This document shows, piece by piece, positions 6,323-12,820 of a DNA stretch of 12,820 bases (position 1 is its first letter; the number at the start of each line of letters is the position of its first letter). Origin of the DNA: Rhodobacter sp. Lineage in GTDB: Bacteria > Pseudomonadota > Alphaproteobacteria > Rhodobacterales > Rhodobacteraceae. A program made the translations under genes and the position numbers. The stretch covers positions 1 through 12,820 of the forward strand of contig PNND01000334.1 in assembly GCA_013824045.1 (NCBI GenBank). Direction: 5' to 3'. The notes beneath the pieces were generated by a model. That model searched no databases, had not been told where the DNA came from, and saw only the letters and a program-made list of their open reading frames with translations.

Positions 6323-9300
6323 ATGCGGGCGGGGGGCATCCTGTCCTATTTCGTGCGGCACCGGACGCTGGCCAACCTTTTGATGGTGCTGATGCTGGTG
6401 GGCGGGCTGGTGGCGGCACTGAACATCCGCGCGCAGTATTTTCCCGATGTCGTGCTGTCCGAAGTGGATGTCGATGTATCCTGGCCCGGCGCGGGGGCCG
6501 AGGATGTGGATCGCGGCATCGTGCAGGTTCTGGAACCTGCGCTGAAGACGGTGGAAGGGGTTGCGGCCACCTATGCGCGGTCGTTCGAGGGGCGGGCGTC
6601 CATCGAGATCGAATTTGAGCCGGGCGTCGATCTGGACCGCGCCGCGCAGGATGTGGCGGCGGCGGTCGAGGGCGTGTCGACCCTGCCCGAAGATGCCGAA
6701 GAGCCCGAGGTCAGCCGCAGCGCGTGGCGCGATCAGGTGACGGATGTGGTGATCACCGGCCCCGTGGGCGTGGATCAGTTGGCGCGGCTGGCGGATGAGT
6801 TTACCGGGCGGATGTTTGCGGCTGGGGTGACGCGGGCCACGATCAGCGGGCTTGCCGCACCCCAGACGGTGGTGGAGGTCACGCCTGTGGCGCTGATGCG
6901 CCATGACGTGACGATGGAACAGATTGCCAATGCCATCGCATCCGCCGTGGTGACGCGCCCTGCGGGCGAGGTGGCGACCGGGGCCGCCCGTGTGCGCACG
7001 GGCGAGGAGCGTCGTTCAGCCGAGGAGATCGGCGATATCGCCCTGCGCGCGGCAGCCGATGGCACGGTGCTGCGGATCCGCGATGTGGCGACGATCCGGG
7101 TAGACGGCGCGGATCGCGGCCGCGCGGCCTTTGTCGGGCCGAATCCGGCCATGGCGATCCGCGTGGAACGCGGGCCCGAGGGCGATGCCATCGACCTGCA
7201 GGCGCGGGTGGCGGATGTGGCTGAGGCGATGCGCCCGGCCCTGCCCGACGGGGTGACGCTGGACCTAGTCCGCACGCGGGCCGAACAGATCACCGACCGG
7301 CTGACGCTGCTGCTGGACAATGCGCTGAGCGGGTTGGTGCTGGTGGTGCTGATGCTGTTTCTGTTCCTGAACGGGCGCATCGCGCTGTGGGTGGCGGCGG
7401 GCATTCCGGTGGCGGTTCTGGCGGCCATCGGGGTGATGTGGCTGGGTGGGCTAACGCTGAACATGATTTCGCTGTTCGCGCTGATACTGGTGCTGGGCGT
7501 GATCGTGGACGATTCCATTGTGGTGGGCGAGCATGCCGATTTCCGCGTGCGCCACATGGGCGAGACGCCGGTGGTGGCGGCGGAACGGGCAGCGGTGCGG
7601 ATGGCGGGGCCGGTGCTGGCATCGACCATCACGACGGTCATCGCCTTTCTGGCGCTGGTGGCGATTGGCGGGCGGTTCGGCGACCTGATCCGGGATATTC
7701 CCTTTACCGTGATGGCCGTGCTGCTGGCATCGCTGATCGAGTGTTTTCTGATCCTTCCCAATCACATGGCCCAAGCGCTGGCGGATTCGGTGAAGGAGAA
7801 ATGGTATGATGCGCCCAGCCGGTTCATGAACCGTCAGCTGGACCGTTTCAAAGAGGCGGTGATGAAACCGCTGATGCGGGGGGTGATCGCCGCGCGCTAT
7901 CCGGTGCTGGCTGCGGCGGTGCTGGCGCTGGCCACACAGGCGGCGTTGTTTGTGCGCGGCGATGTGCAGTTCCGCTTTTTCAACGCGCCTGAGCAGGGAT
8001 CGCTGACCGGGAATTTCGCCATGCTGCCGGGGGCTACCCGCGACGACACGCTGGCGATGATGGCCGAGTTGCAGCGTGCGGTGGATGCGGTGGGCGTGGC
8101 GTTCGAGGCCGAGCATGGCCTGAACCCGGTGGAATTTGTGATGGCCGAGGTGGGCGGCGGTTCCGGGCGCGGCCTCTCGGGTGCTGCGACCAAGGACGCC
8201 GATTTGCTGGGCGGTGTGTCGATCGAGATCGTCAATCCCGACCTGCGCCCCTATTCCAGCAATGCGGTGATCGCGGCCATCGAGGCCGAGGTGCGCCGCC
8301 ACCCATTGCTGGAGGAATTGAGCTTTCGCGGCGGGCGGTTCGGCCCCGGCGGTTCGGCCATTTCGGTGGATTTCTACGGCGCGGATGCGGGTGTACTGAA
8401 AGCCGCTGCCGAGGCGCTGAAGGCGCGGCTTGCGGTGTTTCCCGAAGTGTCGGGGCTGGAGGACACGCTGGCCTATGACAAGGAGGAACTGGTCCTGAGC
8501 CTGACCCCCACGGGGCAGGCGCTGGGCTTTTCCATCGACGGGCTGGCAGGCGATCTGCGCGACATGCTGGGCGGCATCGAGGCCGCGACTTATCCCGATG
8601 GGCCACGCTCTGCTGCGATCCGGGTGGAACTGCCCAAGGGCGAGTTGACGGCGGATTTCCTCGACCGGATGCAGATGCGGGCGGTGGGGGCGGATGGCGC
8701 ATCGGTCTATGTGCCGCTGGCCGATATCGTGACGGTGGAACGCGCATCGGGCTTTTCGTCGGTGGTGCGTGAAAACGGGCTGCGGGTGGTGACCGTTTCG
8801 GGCGATCTGGCCGAGGATGACCCGGCTCGCGCCAGCGAGATTCAGGCCGCGCTGCGGGCGGAATTCGTCCCGCAGGTGGAGCAGGATTTCGGGGTGATGG
8901 CGCGCTATTCTGGGCAGGCCGAACAGGAACAGGAGTTTCTGGGTGGCGCAGCTGTGGCGGTGGTGCTGGCGCTATTGGGCATTTACCTGTGCCTTGCGTG
9001 GATCTTTGCCAGTTGGTCACGGCCGATGGTGGTGATGTCGGTCATTCCCTTCGGGCTGGTGGGCGCGATCTTTGGCCATTGGGTGTGGGACGTGCCCCTG
9101 TCGATGTTCTCCATCGTGGGGATTATCGGCATGTCGGGGATCATCGTGAACGATTCCATCGTGCTGGTGTCGACCATAGACGAATATTCCCGCAAGCGCG
9201 GGCTGATCCCGGCAGTGGTGGATGCGGTGGCCGACCGCTTGCGCCCGGTGCTGCTCACGACGCTGACCACGGTGCTGGGTCTGGCGCCCTTGCTGTTCGA

Positions 9301-9691
9301 ACGATCCAGTCAGGCCGAGTTCCTGAAGCCCACGGTGGTGACGCTGGTCTTTGGCCTTGGCTTCGGGATGTTTCTGGTGCTGCTGGTGGTGCCCGCAATC
9401 ACGGTGGTGCTCAACGATGCCGGGCGGCGGTTCCGGGCGCTGCGTCGCGGCCTGCGGCGGCGCGGGCAGGTGCAGCGCGCCGTGGGCGGCGCGGCGCTGG
9501 CCTTGGCTGTGGTGATGGTGGCGGTGATGGGGCCGGTGCTGGCAGGCGGAACGCTGCCGGGCTGGCTGCTGGCGCTACTGCCGGGTCTGGGGGCGCTGCC
9601 CGTGGGGCTGGCCGCGCTGCTGGCGGTGGGGGTGACGGCTGCGCTGGTGACGGGCGGGGTCTGGCTGGCCGCGCGGCGGCGCGCAGCGTAA
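6293..9691 (+). CDS. RND-family efflux permease (HAE1/AcrB-like)
   Basis: This 1132-residue inner-membrane transporter is a proton-driven pump of the resistance-nodulation-division type. It has the expected layout: TM1 at about 19-37, a large periplasmic loop, a TM2-6 cluster at about 345-480, a second loop, and a TM7-12 cluster ending near residue 1040. The TM4 acidic pair is present (VDDSIVV, D406-D407), as is the TM11 RLRPVLLTTL element. TM10 reads GMSGIIVNDSIVL (N953-D954), so the lysine used in AcrB (K940) is missing, as in other RND branches with a VNNAIVL-type TM10. From L1040 an unusual tail begins: an Arg-rich stretch (RRFRALRRGLRRRG), then two or three extra hydrophobic segments (about 1064-1084, 1090-1110, 1106-1127). 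AcrB ends near 1049. The annotated ATG overlaps the adaptor stop; M6 or M11 may be the true start. No outer-membrane factor gene is adjacent. Confidence 0.93.
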   Translation: MQSGDMQSGDMRAGGILSYFVRHRTLANLLMVLMLVGGLVAALNIRAQYFPDVVLSEVDVDVSWPGAGAEDVDRGIVQVLEPALKTVEGVAATYARSFEGRASIEIEFEPGVDLDRAAQDVAAAVEGVSTLPEDAEEPEVSRSAWRDQVTDVVITGPVGVDQLARLADEFTGRMFAAGVTRATISGLAAPQTVVEVTPVALMRHDVTMEQIANAIASAVVTRPAGEVATGAARVRTGEERRSAEEIGDIALRAAADGTVLRIRDVATIRVDGADRGRAAFVGPNPAMAIRVERGPEGDAIDLQARVADVAEAMRPALPDGVTLDLVRTRAEQITDRLTLLLDNALSGLVLVVLMLFLFLNGRIALWVAAGIPVAVLAAIGVMWLGGLTLNMISLFALILVLGVIVDDSIVVGEHADFRVRHMGETPVVAAERAAVRMAGPVLASTITTVIAFLALVAIGGRFGDLIRDIPFTVMAVLLASLIECFLILPNHMAQALADSVKEKWYDAPSRFMNRQLDRFKEAVMKPLMRGVIAARYPVLAAAVLALATQAALFVRGDVQFRFFNAPEQGSLTGNFAMLPGATRDDTLAMMAELQRAVDAVGVAFEAEHGLNPVEFVMAEVGGGSGRGLSGAATKDADLLGGVSIEIVNPDLRPYSSNAVIAAIEAEVRRHPLLEELSFRGGRFGPGGSAISVDFYGADAGVLKAAAEALKARLAVFPEVSGLEDTLAYDKEELVLSLTPTGQALGFSIDGLAGDLRDMLGGIEAATYPDGPRSAAIRVELPKGELTADFLDRMQMRAVGADGASVYVPLADIVTVERASGFSSVVRENGLRVVTVSGDLAEDDPARASEIQAALRAEFVPQVEQDFGVMARYSGQAEQEQEFLGGAAVAVVLALLGIYLCLAWIFASWSRPMVVMSVIPFGLVGAIFGHWVWDVPLSMFSIVGIIGMSGIIVNDSIVLVSTIDEYSRKRGLIPAVVDAVADRLRPVLLTTLTTVLGLAPLLFERSSQAEFLKPTVVTLVFGLGFGMFLVLLVVPAITVVLNDAGRRFRALRRGLRRRGQVQRAVGGAALALAVVMVAVMGPVLAGGTLPGWLLALLPGLGALPVGLAALLAVGVTAALVTGGVWLAARRRAA

Positions 9692-9711
9692 CCGCGCCGG
9701 TCAGGGCGCGG
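9692..9711. terminator. Possible bidirectional GC hairpin between convergent RND pump and DsbD-like genes
   Basis: Arms CCGCGCC (9692-9698) and GGCGCGG (9705-9711) surround the loop GGTCAG. The hairpin starts right after the pump stop (TAA 9689-9691) and spans the stop codon of the minus-strand gene (9701-9703). No T-run follows on either strand, so it is at best a weak or Rho-assisted terminator. Confidence 0.4.
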
Positions 9712-10501
9712 GGCAGCCCCGGATTTCCACGGCACGGCTGTCCGAGATCACGGTGACCGTGACGCCAGAGCGATCCAACGCGAAGGGCTTCCCTTGGGGC
9801 GGCACCATTTCGGCGATGGCGGTGAGCGTGCCGCCGCTGCGACTCGTCTCGGACTCCGACACCCAGACATCGGAATGGCCGCTCTCAAAGATCACCGTTT
9901 CCGCGCCACCGCCTGCGGGCAGGCCCATCGTGGCGGTGATGCGCAATCCATCGCTGATCGGATCGACCGCGCAGCCAATGCCCGAAAGCCCCGCCTGCCG
10001 CGCCGACAGCGGGCGGTCGGCCAAGGCCGCATCGATCACCGCGTCCGGCGCGCCGGGGCCGGTCAGCACGCCGTCCAGTGACAGGCTGGCCGGGATACAG
10101 ATATCTTCGCAGACGCCCAACTCGACGGTGGCCTTCAGACGCACCGGAAGCGACGGATCGACGGGGATCACCTCGATCGGCAGGACAAGATCGTTCTTGT
10201 AGCCCACCGTCGTCATCCCGTTCAGGAGGAAGACATGCGGGCGCGGCCAGTGGAACTGCACCGCGCGCAGGTTCTCGCTGCCGGACCAATCAAAGCTGGG
10301 GGGAATCCCGGCATCACCCGGGCTGCGCCAATAGGTCTTCCAGCCCGCCGCCATGGTCAGATGCAGCGCCGTCATATGCGCGCCGCTCTGGGCTTGCCAA
10401 CCGGTGCGAAGATCACCCGTCAGCACGTCTTCCTGTGAAAAGGCGGCGGCGGGCAGGGCAGGGGCAAGAAGGGCGAAGAAGAGAAGGGCTATTTGGCGCA
10501 T
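9701..10501 (-). CDS. Secreted stand-alone DsbD N-terminal (alpha) domain protein
   Basis: The 266-residue product starts MRQIALLFFALLAPALPAAA, a classical signal peptide with likely cleavage after PAAA, so it acts in the periplasm. The body resembles the N-terminal domain of DsbD/ScsB-type proteins: GWKTYWRSPGDAGIPPSFDW near residues 50-70, then VELGVCEDICIP with a redox-type Cys pair C131/C135 (CxxxC). Two more cysteines are in GIGCAVDP and the very C-terminal RGCPAP. The membrane-embedded DsbD beta domain and the thioredoxin-like gamma domain are both absent, so an electron donor must come from another protein. Substrate is unknown; protein thiol or cytochrome c maturation would be guesses. 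No Shine-Dalgarno is visible. A TATTTT hexamer lies seven bases upstream of the ATG, so a leaderless transcript is conceivable. The start upstream at 10786 is rejected because it would antisense most of yqgE's beginning and bury the signal peptide. Confidence 0.88.
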   Translation of the reverse strand: MRQIALLFFALLAPALPAAAFSQEDVLTGDLRTGWQAQSGAHMTALHLTMAAGWKTYWRSPGDAGIPPSFDWSGSENLRAVQFHWPRPHVFLLNGMTTVGYKNDLVLPIEVIPVDPSLPVRLKATVELGVCEDICIPASLSLDGVLTGPGAPDAVIDAALADRPLSARQAGLSGIGCAVDPISDGLRITATMGLPAGGGAETVIFESGHSDVWVSESETSRSGGTLTAIAEMVPPQGKPFALDRSGVTVTVISDSRAVEIRGCPAP

Positions 10502-10628
10502 GTGATCAAAATAGGCAGGACGGCTGTAATGGGAAATCACGTTCCAGAGAAACCATGTGACAGAAAAACCCTTGAGGCAGGGGGGCAACAGGCCCATCTT
10601 GCACATCAGCAGTGCAGGGGAGGGGCCG
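10502..10628. promoter_or_regulatory. Divergent promoter region between DsbD-like gene and yqgE
   Basis: These 127 bases separate two divergent starts and must hold both promoters. It is clearly less GC-rich than the flanks around 10501-10570. Candidate elements are weak: TATTTT on the minus strand (10513-10508) with TTTCCC 17 bases upstream, and TGTAAT on the plus strand at 10525. I cannot define either promoter with confidence. The yqgE Shine-Dalgarno AGGGGAGG (10616-10623) is clear and sets its start at 10629. Confidence 0.5.
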
Positions 10629-11192
10629 ATGGCGGAACTGGATCTGGACGGAAAGCTGCTGGTCGCCATGCCGGGCATGGGAGACCCGCGTTTCGAGAAA
10701 AGCGTCATCCTGATCTGCGCCCATTCGCCCGAGGGGGCGATGGGGCTGATCATCAACCGCCCTGCGCTGGACCTGACCTTTGCCAACCTGCTGGATCAGT
10801 TGTCGATTCCTCGCGCGCCAGAGGGGCGGGACATCCGCATCCATTCCGGCGGCCCCGTGGAACGGGGGCGCGGTTTCGTGCTGCATTCGCCCGATTACAC
10901 GGGGGGGCCCGCAACCATGCGGATCGGATCGGAATACGGCATGACGGCAACGCTGGATATTCTGGAAGCGCTGGCGCGGGGTGCCGGCCCGACGCGCGCC
11001 CTTCTGGCGCTGGGCTATTCCGGTTGGGGGCCGGGGCAGCTGGAAGATGAGATCCGCGCCAATGGCTGGCTGATCGCCGACGCGGCCGAGGATCTGGTGT
11101 TTTCCCCGGATGATGCGGGCAAATGGGTGGGTGCCCTGCGCGCTATGGGGATTGATCCGCTCATGCTGTCGGCAGCGGCAGGACGGGCTTGA
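10629..11192 (+). CDS. yqgE: YqgE/AlgH family protein (UPF0301, DUF179)
   Basis: This 187-residue cytosolic protein equals E. coli YqgE in length. Family motifs are LDGKLLVAMPGMGDPRFEKSV at the N-terminus, HSPEGAMGLIINRP, HSGGPVERGRGFVLHS, and near the C-terminus GYSGWGPGQLEDEI followed by NGWL. The biochemical role of the family is not established; it has been linked to alginate regulation in Pseudomonas (AlgH) without a defined mechanism. The ATG at 10629 is preferred over an upstream GTG at 10557 because of the strong AGGGGAGG site and because MAELDLDGKLLVAMPGM matches the family N-terminus. It is divergent to the DsbD-like gene and convergent with the ALDH gene; four hairpins follow its stop. 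Confidence 0.95.
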   Translation: MAELDLDGKLLVAMPGMGDPRFEKSVILICAHSPEGAMGLIINRPALDLTFANLLDQLSIPRAPEGRDIRIHSGGPVERGRGFVLHSPDYTGGPATMRIGSEYGMTATLDILEALARGAGPTRALLALGYSGWGPGQLEDEIRANGWLIADAAEDLVFSPDDAGKWVGALRAMGIDPLMLSAAAGRA

Positions 11193-11197
11193 GGGCG

Positions 11198-11305
11198 CGC
11201 AAATTTTTCGGCGAAAAATTTGCGGTTCAGGGCAAATTTTACAGGTAAAATTTGCAGGCCTTCGCAGAAGGCCGGGGACGAAAAGTTTTCGCAGAAAACT
11301 TTTCG
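11198..11305. repeat. Array of four consecutive hairpins between convergent yqgE and ALDH16 genes
   Basis: H1 (11198-11224) has a 12-bp stem, arms CGCAAATTTTTC and GAAAAATTTGCG, loop GGC. H2 (11232-11255) has arms GCAAATTTTA and TAAAATTTGC (10 bp), loop CAGG. H3 (11257-11273) has arms GGCCTTC and GAAGGCC (7 bp), loop GCA. H4 (11279-11305) has arms CGAAAAGTTTTC and GAAAACTTTTCG (12 bp), loop GCA, and touches the ALDH stop codon at 11306. All stems are perfect. Together they fill almost the whole 113-base gap. H1 and H2 share the outer arm GCAAATT with the second hairpin at 3256-3280. Bidirectional termination fits the convergent setting, but one hairpin would suffice and no long T-run follows. 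Confidence 0.92.
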
Positions 11306-12820
11306 CTACTCGCCGTAGGGCACCCAGACCGTCTTGATCGCCGTGGCCTGACGCAGGAAGTCGCGCCCCTCCCCGGTTGCACCCATCCAGTCGCGGCTGC
11401 GGGCGTTGTTGACCCAGGTCCGCTTCAGGTTGCTGGCGGATTCGGTCTCGATCAGTGCCGACAGGTCGGTCGAGGAGAAGGACCAGAGCGCGTCGATATC
11501 CATGTGGCCCGCCATCGGCTTGGCCAGTTCGGCGTGGCTTCCCGTGACGATGTTCACCACGCCGGGGGGCAGGTCCGAGGTTTCCAGCACCTGATAGAGA
11601 TCGGTCGCGGCCAGCGGGAAGGGGTCGGACGGGACCAGCACGCAGGTGTTGCCCATGGCAATCCCCGGGGCCATGACCGAGATCAGGCCCAAGAGCGGCA
11701 TCTCATCCGGGCAAAGCGCGCCGATCACGCCCACGGGTTCGTTCAGGGCCAACGCGATGCCGCGCAGGGGAACGGATTTCGCCTGCCCATCAAACTTGTC
11801 GGACCATGCGGCATAGGTGAAGAGCCGCGCGATGCTGGCCTCCACCTCGGCCTCGCCGCTTTTGCCGGTCAGGTCGCGCAGGCGGGCGGCGAATTCCGTG
11901 GCGCGCGCCGAAAGGTTTTCGGCGATGTAGTAGAGGATCTGCGCGCGGTTGTGGCCCGTGGCCTTGCCCCAGCCCTTGGCGGCATGGGCGGCCTCGACCG
12001 CGTTGCGGATATCCTTGCGGTTGCCGAGGCCCGCATGGCCCAAAAGTTTGCCCTTGGGCGAGAAGACCGCGCGGGAATAGCCGCCATCGGGGCGGGCCTG
12101 CTTGCCGCCGATGAACAGCTTGGCGGTGCGGTCCAGTTCGGGGGCCTCGAAACTCGCTGGTTCCGGGGTGGCCGCAACAGGTTTGAGGGGTTTCGCAGTC
12201 GCGGCGGGCTTGAGATAGGCCAGAAGCCCCTCCCACCCGCCTTCGCGGCCAAAGCCGCTTTCGCGCACGCCACCAAAGCCTGCGGCGGCGTCGAACAGGT
12301 TCGTGGCATTGACCCACACGACACCGGCCTTCACCTTTGGCGCTATATCAAGGGCAAGGTTGACGTTCTCGGTCCAGATGCTGGCGGCAAGGCCGAAGCG
12401 GGTGTTGTTGGCCAGATCAACCGCTTCCGCCGGGGTGCGGAAGGTCATCGACACCAGCACGGGGCCGAAGATTTCCTCCTGCATCAGGCGCGAGGCGGTG
12501 CCGAGGCCGGTGATCAGAGTGGGCGGAAAATAGCAGCCGCCCGAGGGCAGGGGGGTGTTGGCGTGGTAGACCACGCCCTCCGATCCGTTGACCATATCGG
12601 TGATGGTCGCCAGCTGGATCGGGTCCACCACGGCGCCCACGTCGATGCATTTGTCCAGCGGGTCGCCGATGCGCAGCCCGTCCATCCGGCGTTTCAGCTT
12701 GTCATGGAACCGCTCGGCAATGCCTTCCTGTACCAGAAGGCGCGACCCGGCGCAGCAGACCTGCCCCTGATTGAACCAGATGGCATCCACCAGCCCTTCG
12801 ATGGCGCTGTCGATATCGGC
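11306..12820 (-). CDS. Two-domain aldehyde dehydrogenase, ALDH16 type (N-terminal part beyond window end)
   Basis: The frame stays open to the window edge, so the start is outside; 504 C-terminal residues are visible. The first part is the catalytic end of a normal ALDH domain: FNQGQVCCAGSR with the nucleophile Cys (codon 12757-12755), EEIFGPVL with the NAD-contact Glu/Phe, and FGGVRESGFGREGGWEG. A Pro/Ala linker (about 12130-12200) leads to a second ALDH-like domain. It begins KLFIGGKQ and includes an EPVGVIGALCPDE Rossmann segment, LPPGVVNIVTGS and a LWSFSSTDLSALIE stretch. It ends WVPYGE without a catalytic Cys motif. This is the build of ALDH16, in which the C-terminal domain is a shorter, non-catalytic ALDH fold; bacterial members are known in Rhodobacteraceae (Loktanella). 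The enzyme would oxidise an aldehyde to its acid with NAD+; the substrate is not evident. The second domain is in frame with the first and shows no frameshift, so this is not a pseudogene. Confidence 0.9.
   Translation of the reverse strand, partial: ADIDSAIEGLVDAIWFNQGQVCCAGSRLLVQEGIAERFHDKLKRRMDGLRIGDPLDKCIDVGAVVDPIQLATITDMVNGSEGVVYHANTPLPSGGCYFPPTLITGLGTASRLMQEEIFGPVLVSMTFRTPAEAVDLANNTRFGLAASIWTENVNLALDIAPKVKAGVVWVNATNLFDAAAGFGGVRESGFGREGGWEGLLAYLKPAATAKPLKPVAATPEPASFEAPELDRTAKLFIGGKQARPDGGYSRAVFSPKGKLLGHAGLGNRKDIRNAVEAAHAAKGWGKATGHNRAQILYYIAENLSARATEFAARLRDLTGKSGEAEVEASIARLFTYAAWSDKFDGQAKSVPLRGIALALNEPVGVIGALCPDEMPLLGLISVMAPGIAMGNTCVLVPSDPFPLAATDLYQVLETSDLPPGVVNIVTGSHAELAKPMAGHMDIDALWSFSSTDLSALIETESASNLKRTWVNNARSRDWMGATGEGRDFLRQATAIKTVWVPYGE

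Noticed and set aside
4653..6419. 588-codon minus-strand ORF opposite the RND adaptor
   Set aside because: Its product is a His/Arg/Pro-rich low-complexity string without any family motif, as expected from the antisense frame of a GC-rich gene, while the plus strand encodes a clear adaptor with all domains.
6775..7761. 328-codon minus-strand ORF opposite the RND pump
   Set aside because: Ser/Arg/Thr-rich antisense translation without motif; the plus strand carries the conserved TM4 region here.
10557..10628. GTG start of yqgE 24 codons upstream
   Set aside because: The ATG at 10629 has a strong Shine-Dalgarno and gives the family's normal N-terminus and length.
10502..10786. Upstream extension of the DsbD-like reading frame
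   Set aside because: It would run antisense to yqgE and place the evident signal peptide in the middle of the protein.
11198..11305. Repeat array as a CRISPR
   Set aside because: Units are individual palindromes of differing length and sequence with no uniform direct repeat or 30-40-base spacers, and no cas genes are present.
11306..12820. ALDH gene as a frameshifted or duplicated pseudogene
   Set aside because: Both parts are in one continuous frame, the linker is typical, and the missing Cys in the second domain is a family trait of ALDH16.

Overview
The window looks like a chromosomal segment of an alphaproteobacterium, most likely a member of the Rhodobacteraceae. The support is the high GC content with strong third-position G/C use, dense packing with many 4-base ATGA/GTGA gene overlaps, the alphaproteobacterial form of family-4 uracil-DNA glycosylase, and a two-domain ALDH16-type aldehyde dehydrogenase, a type known from Loktanella in this family. 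I saw no tRNA, rRNA, insertion sequence, phage gene or CRISPR array. No gene-free gap exceeds 300 bases; the longest is the 175-base pyrB/uracil-glycosylase spacer.

Region 1 (1-3214, minus strand) is a five-gene pyrimidine operon. It starts from a good sigma70-like promoter (-10 TATAAG, -35 TTGCCC, 17-base spacer) and reads pyrB (aspartate carbamoyltransferase), a two-TM PH-like membrane protein, a 39-residue single-TM microprotein, a second two-TM PH-like protein, and a dihydroorotase homologue cut by the window start. Every junction is a 4-base stop/start overlap. The dihydroorotase homologue lacks most metal-binding residues: the HxH positions are G60 and K62, the HVST histidine is Q232, and the catalytic Asp is M305. 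It is therefore predicted to be a non-catalytic, PyrC'-like partner of PyrB.

Region 2 (3215-4722, plus) holds a divergent intergenic spacer with two back-to-back perfect hairpins. It is followed by a family-4-like uracil-DNA glycosylase that has kept only one of the four usual Fe-S cysteines, overlapping moaB (molybdopterin biosynthesis).

Region 3 (4839-9691, plus) is an RND efflux pair: a periplasmic adaptor and a 1132-residue inner-membrane pump. The pump has a duplicated start region and an extra hydrophobic C-terminal tail. No outer-membrane channel gene or regulator lies beside it.

Region 4 (9701-11192) is a divergent pair: a stand-alone secreted DsbD N-terminal-domain protein with a CxxxC pair, and yqgE.

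Region 5 (11193-12820) starts with four consecutive hairpins that almost fill the gap between yqgE and the convergent ALDH16-type gene, whose N-terminal part lies beyond the window end. The hairpins here and upstream of the glycosylase share an architecture (A/T-rich stems, 3-4-base loops, recurrent GCAAATT...AATTTGC outer arms). With the membrane-protein-interrupted pyrB/pyrC' operon they are the most interesting signals in the window.
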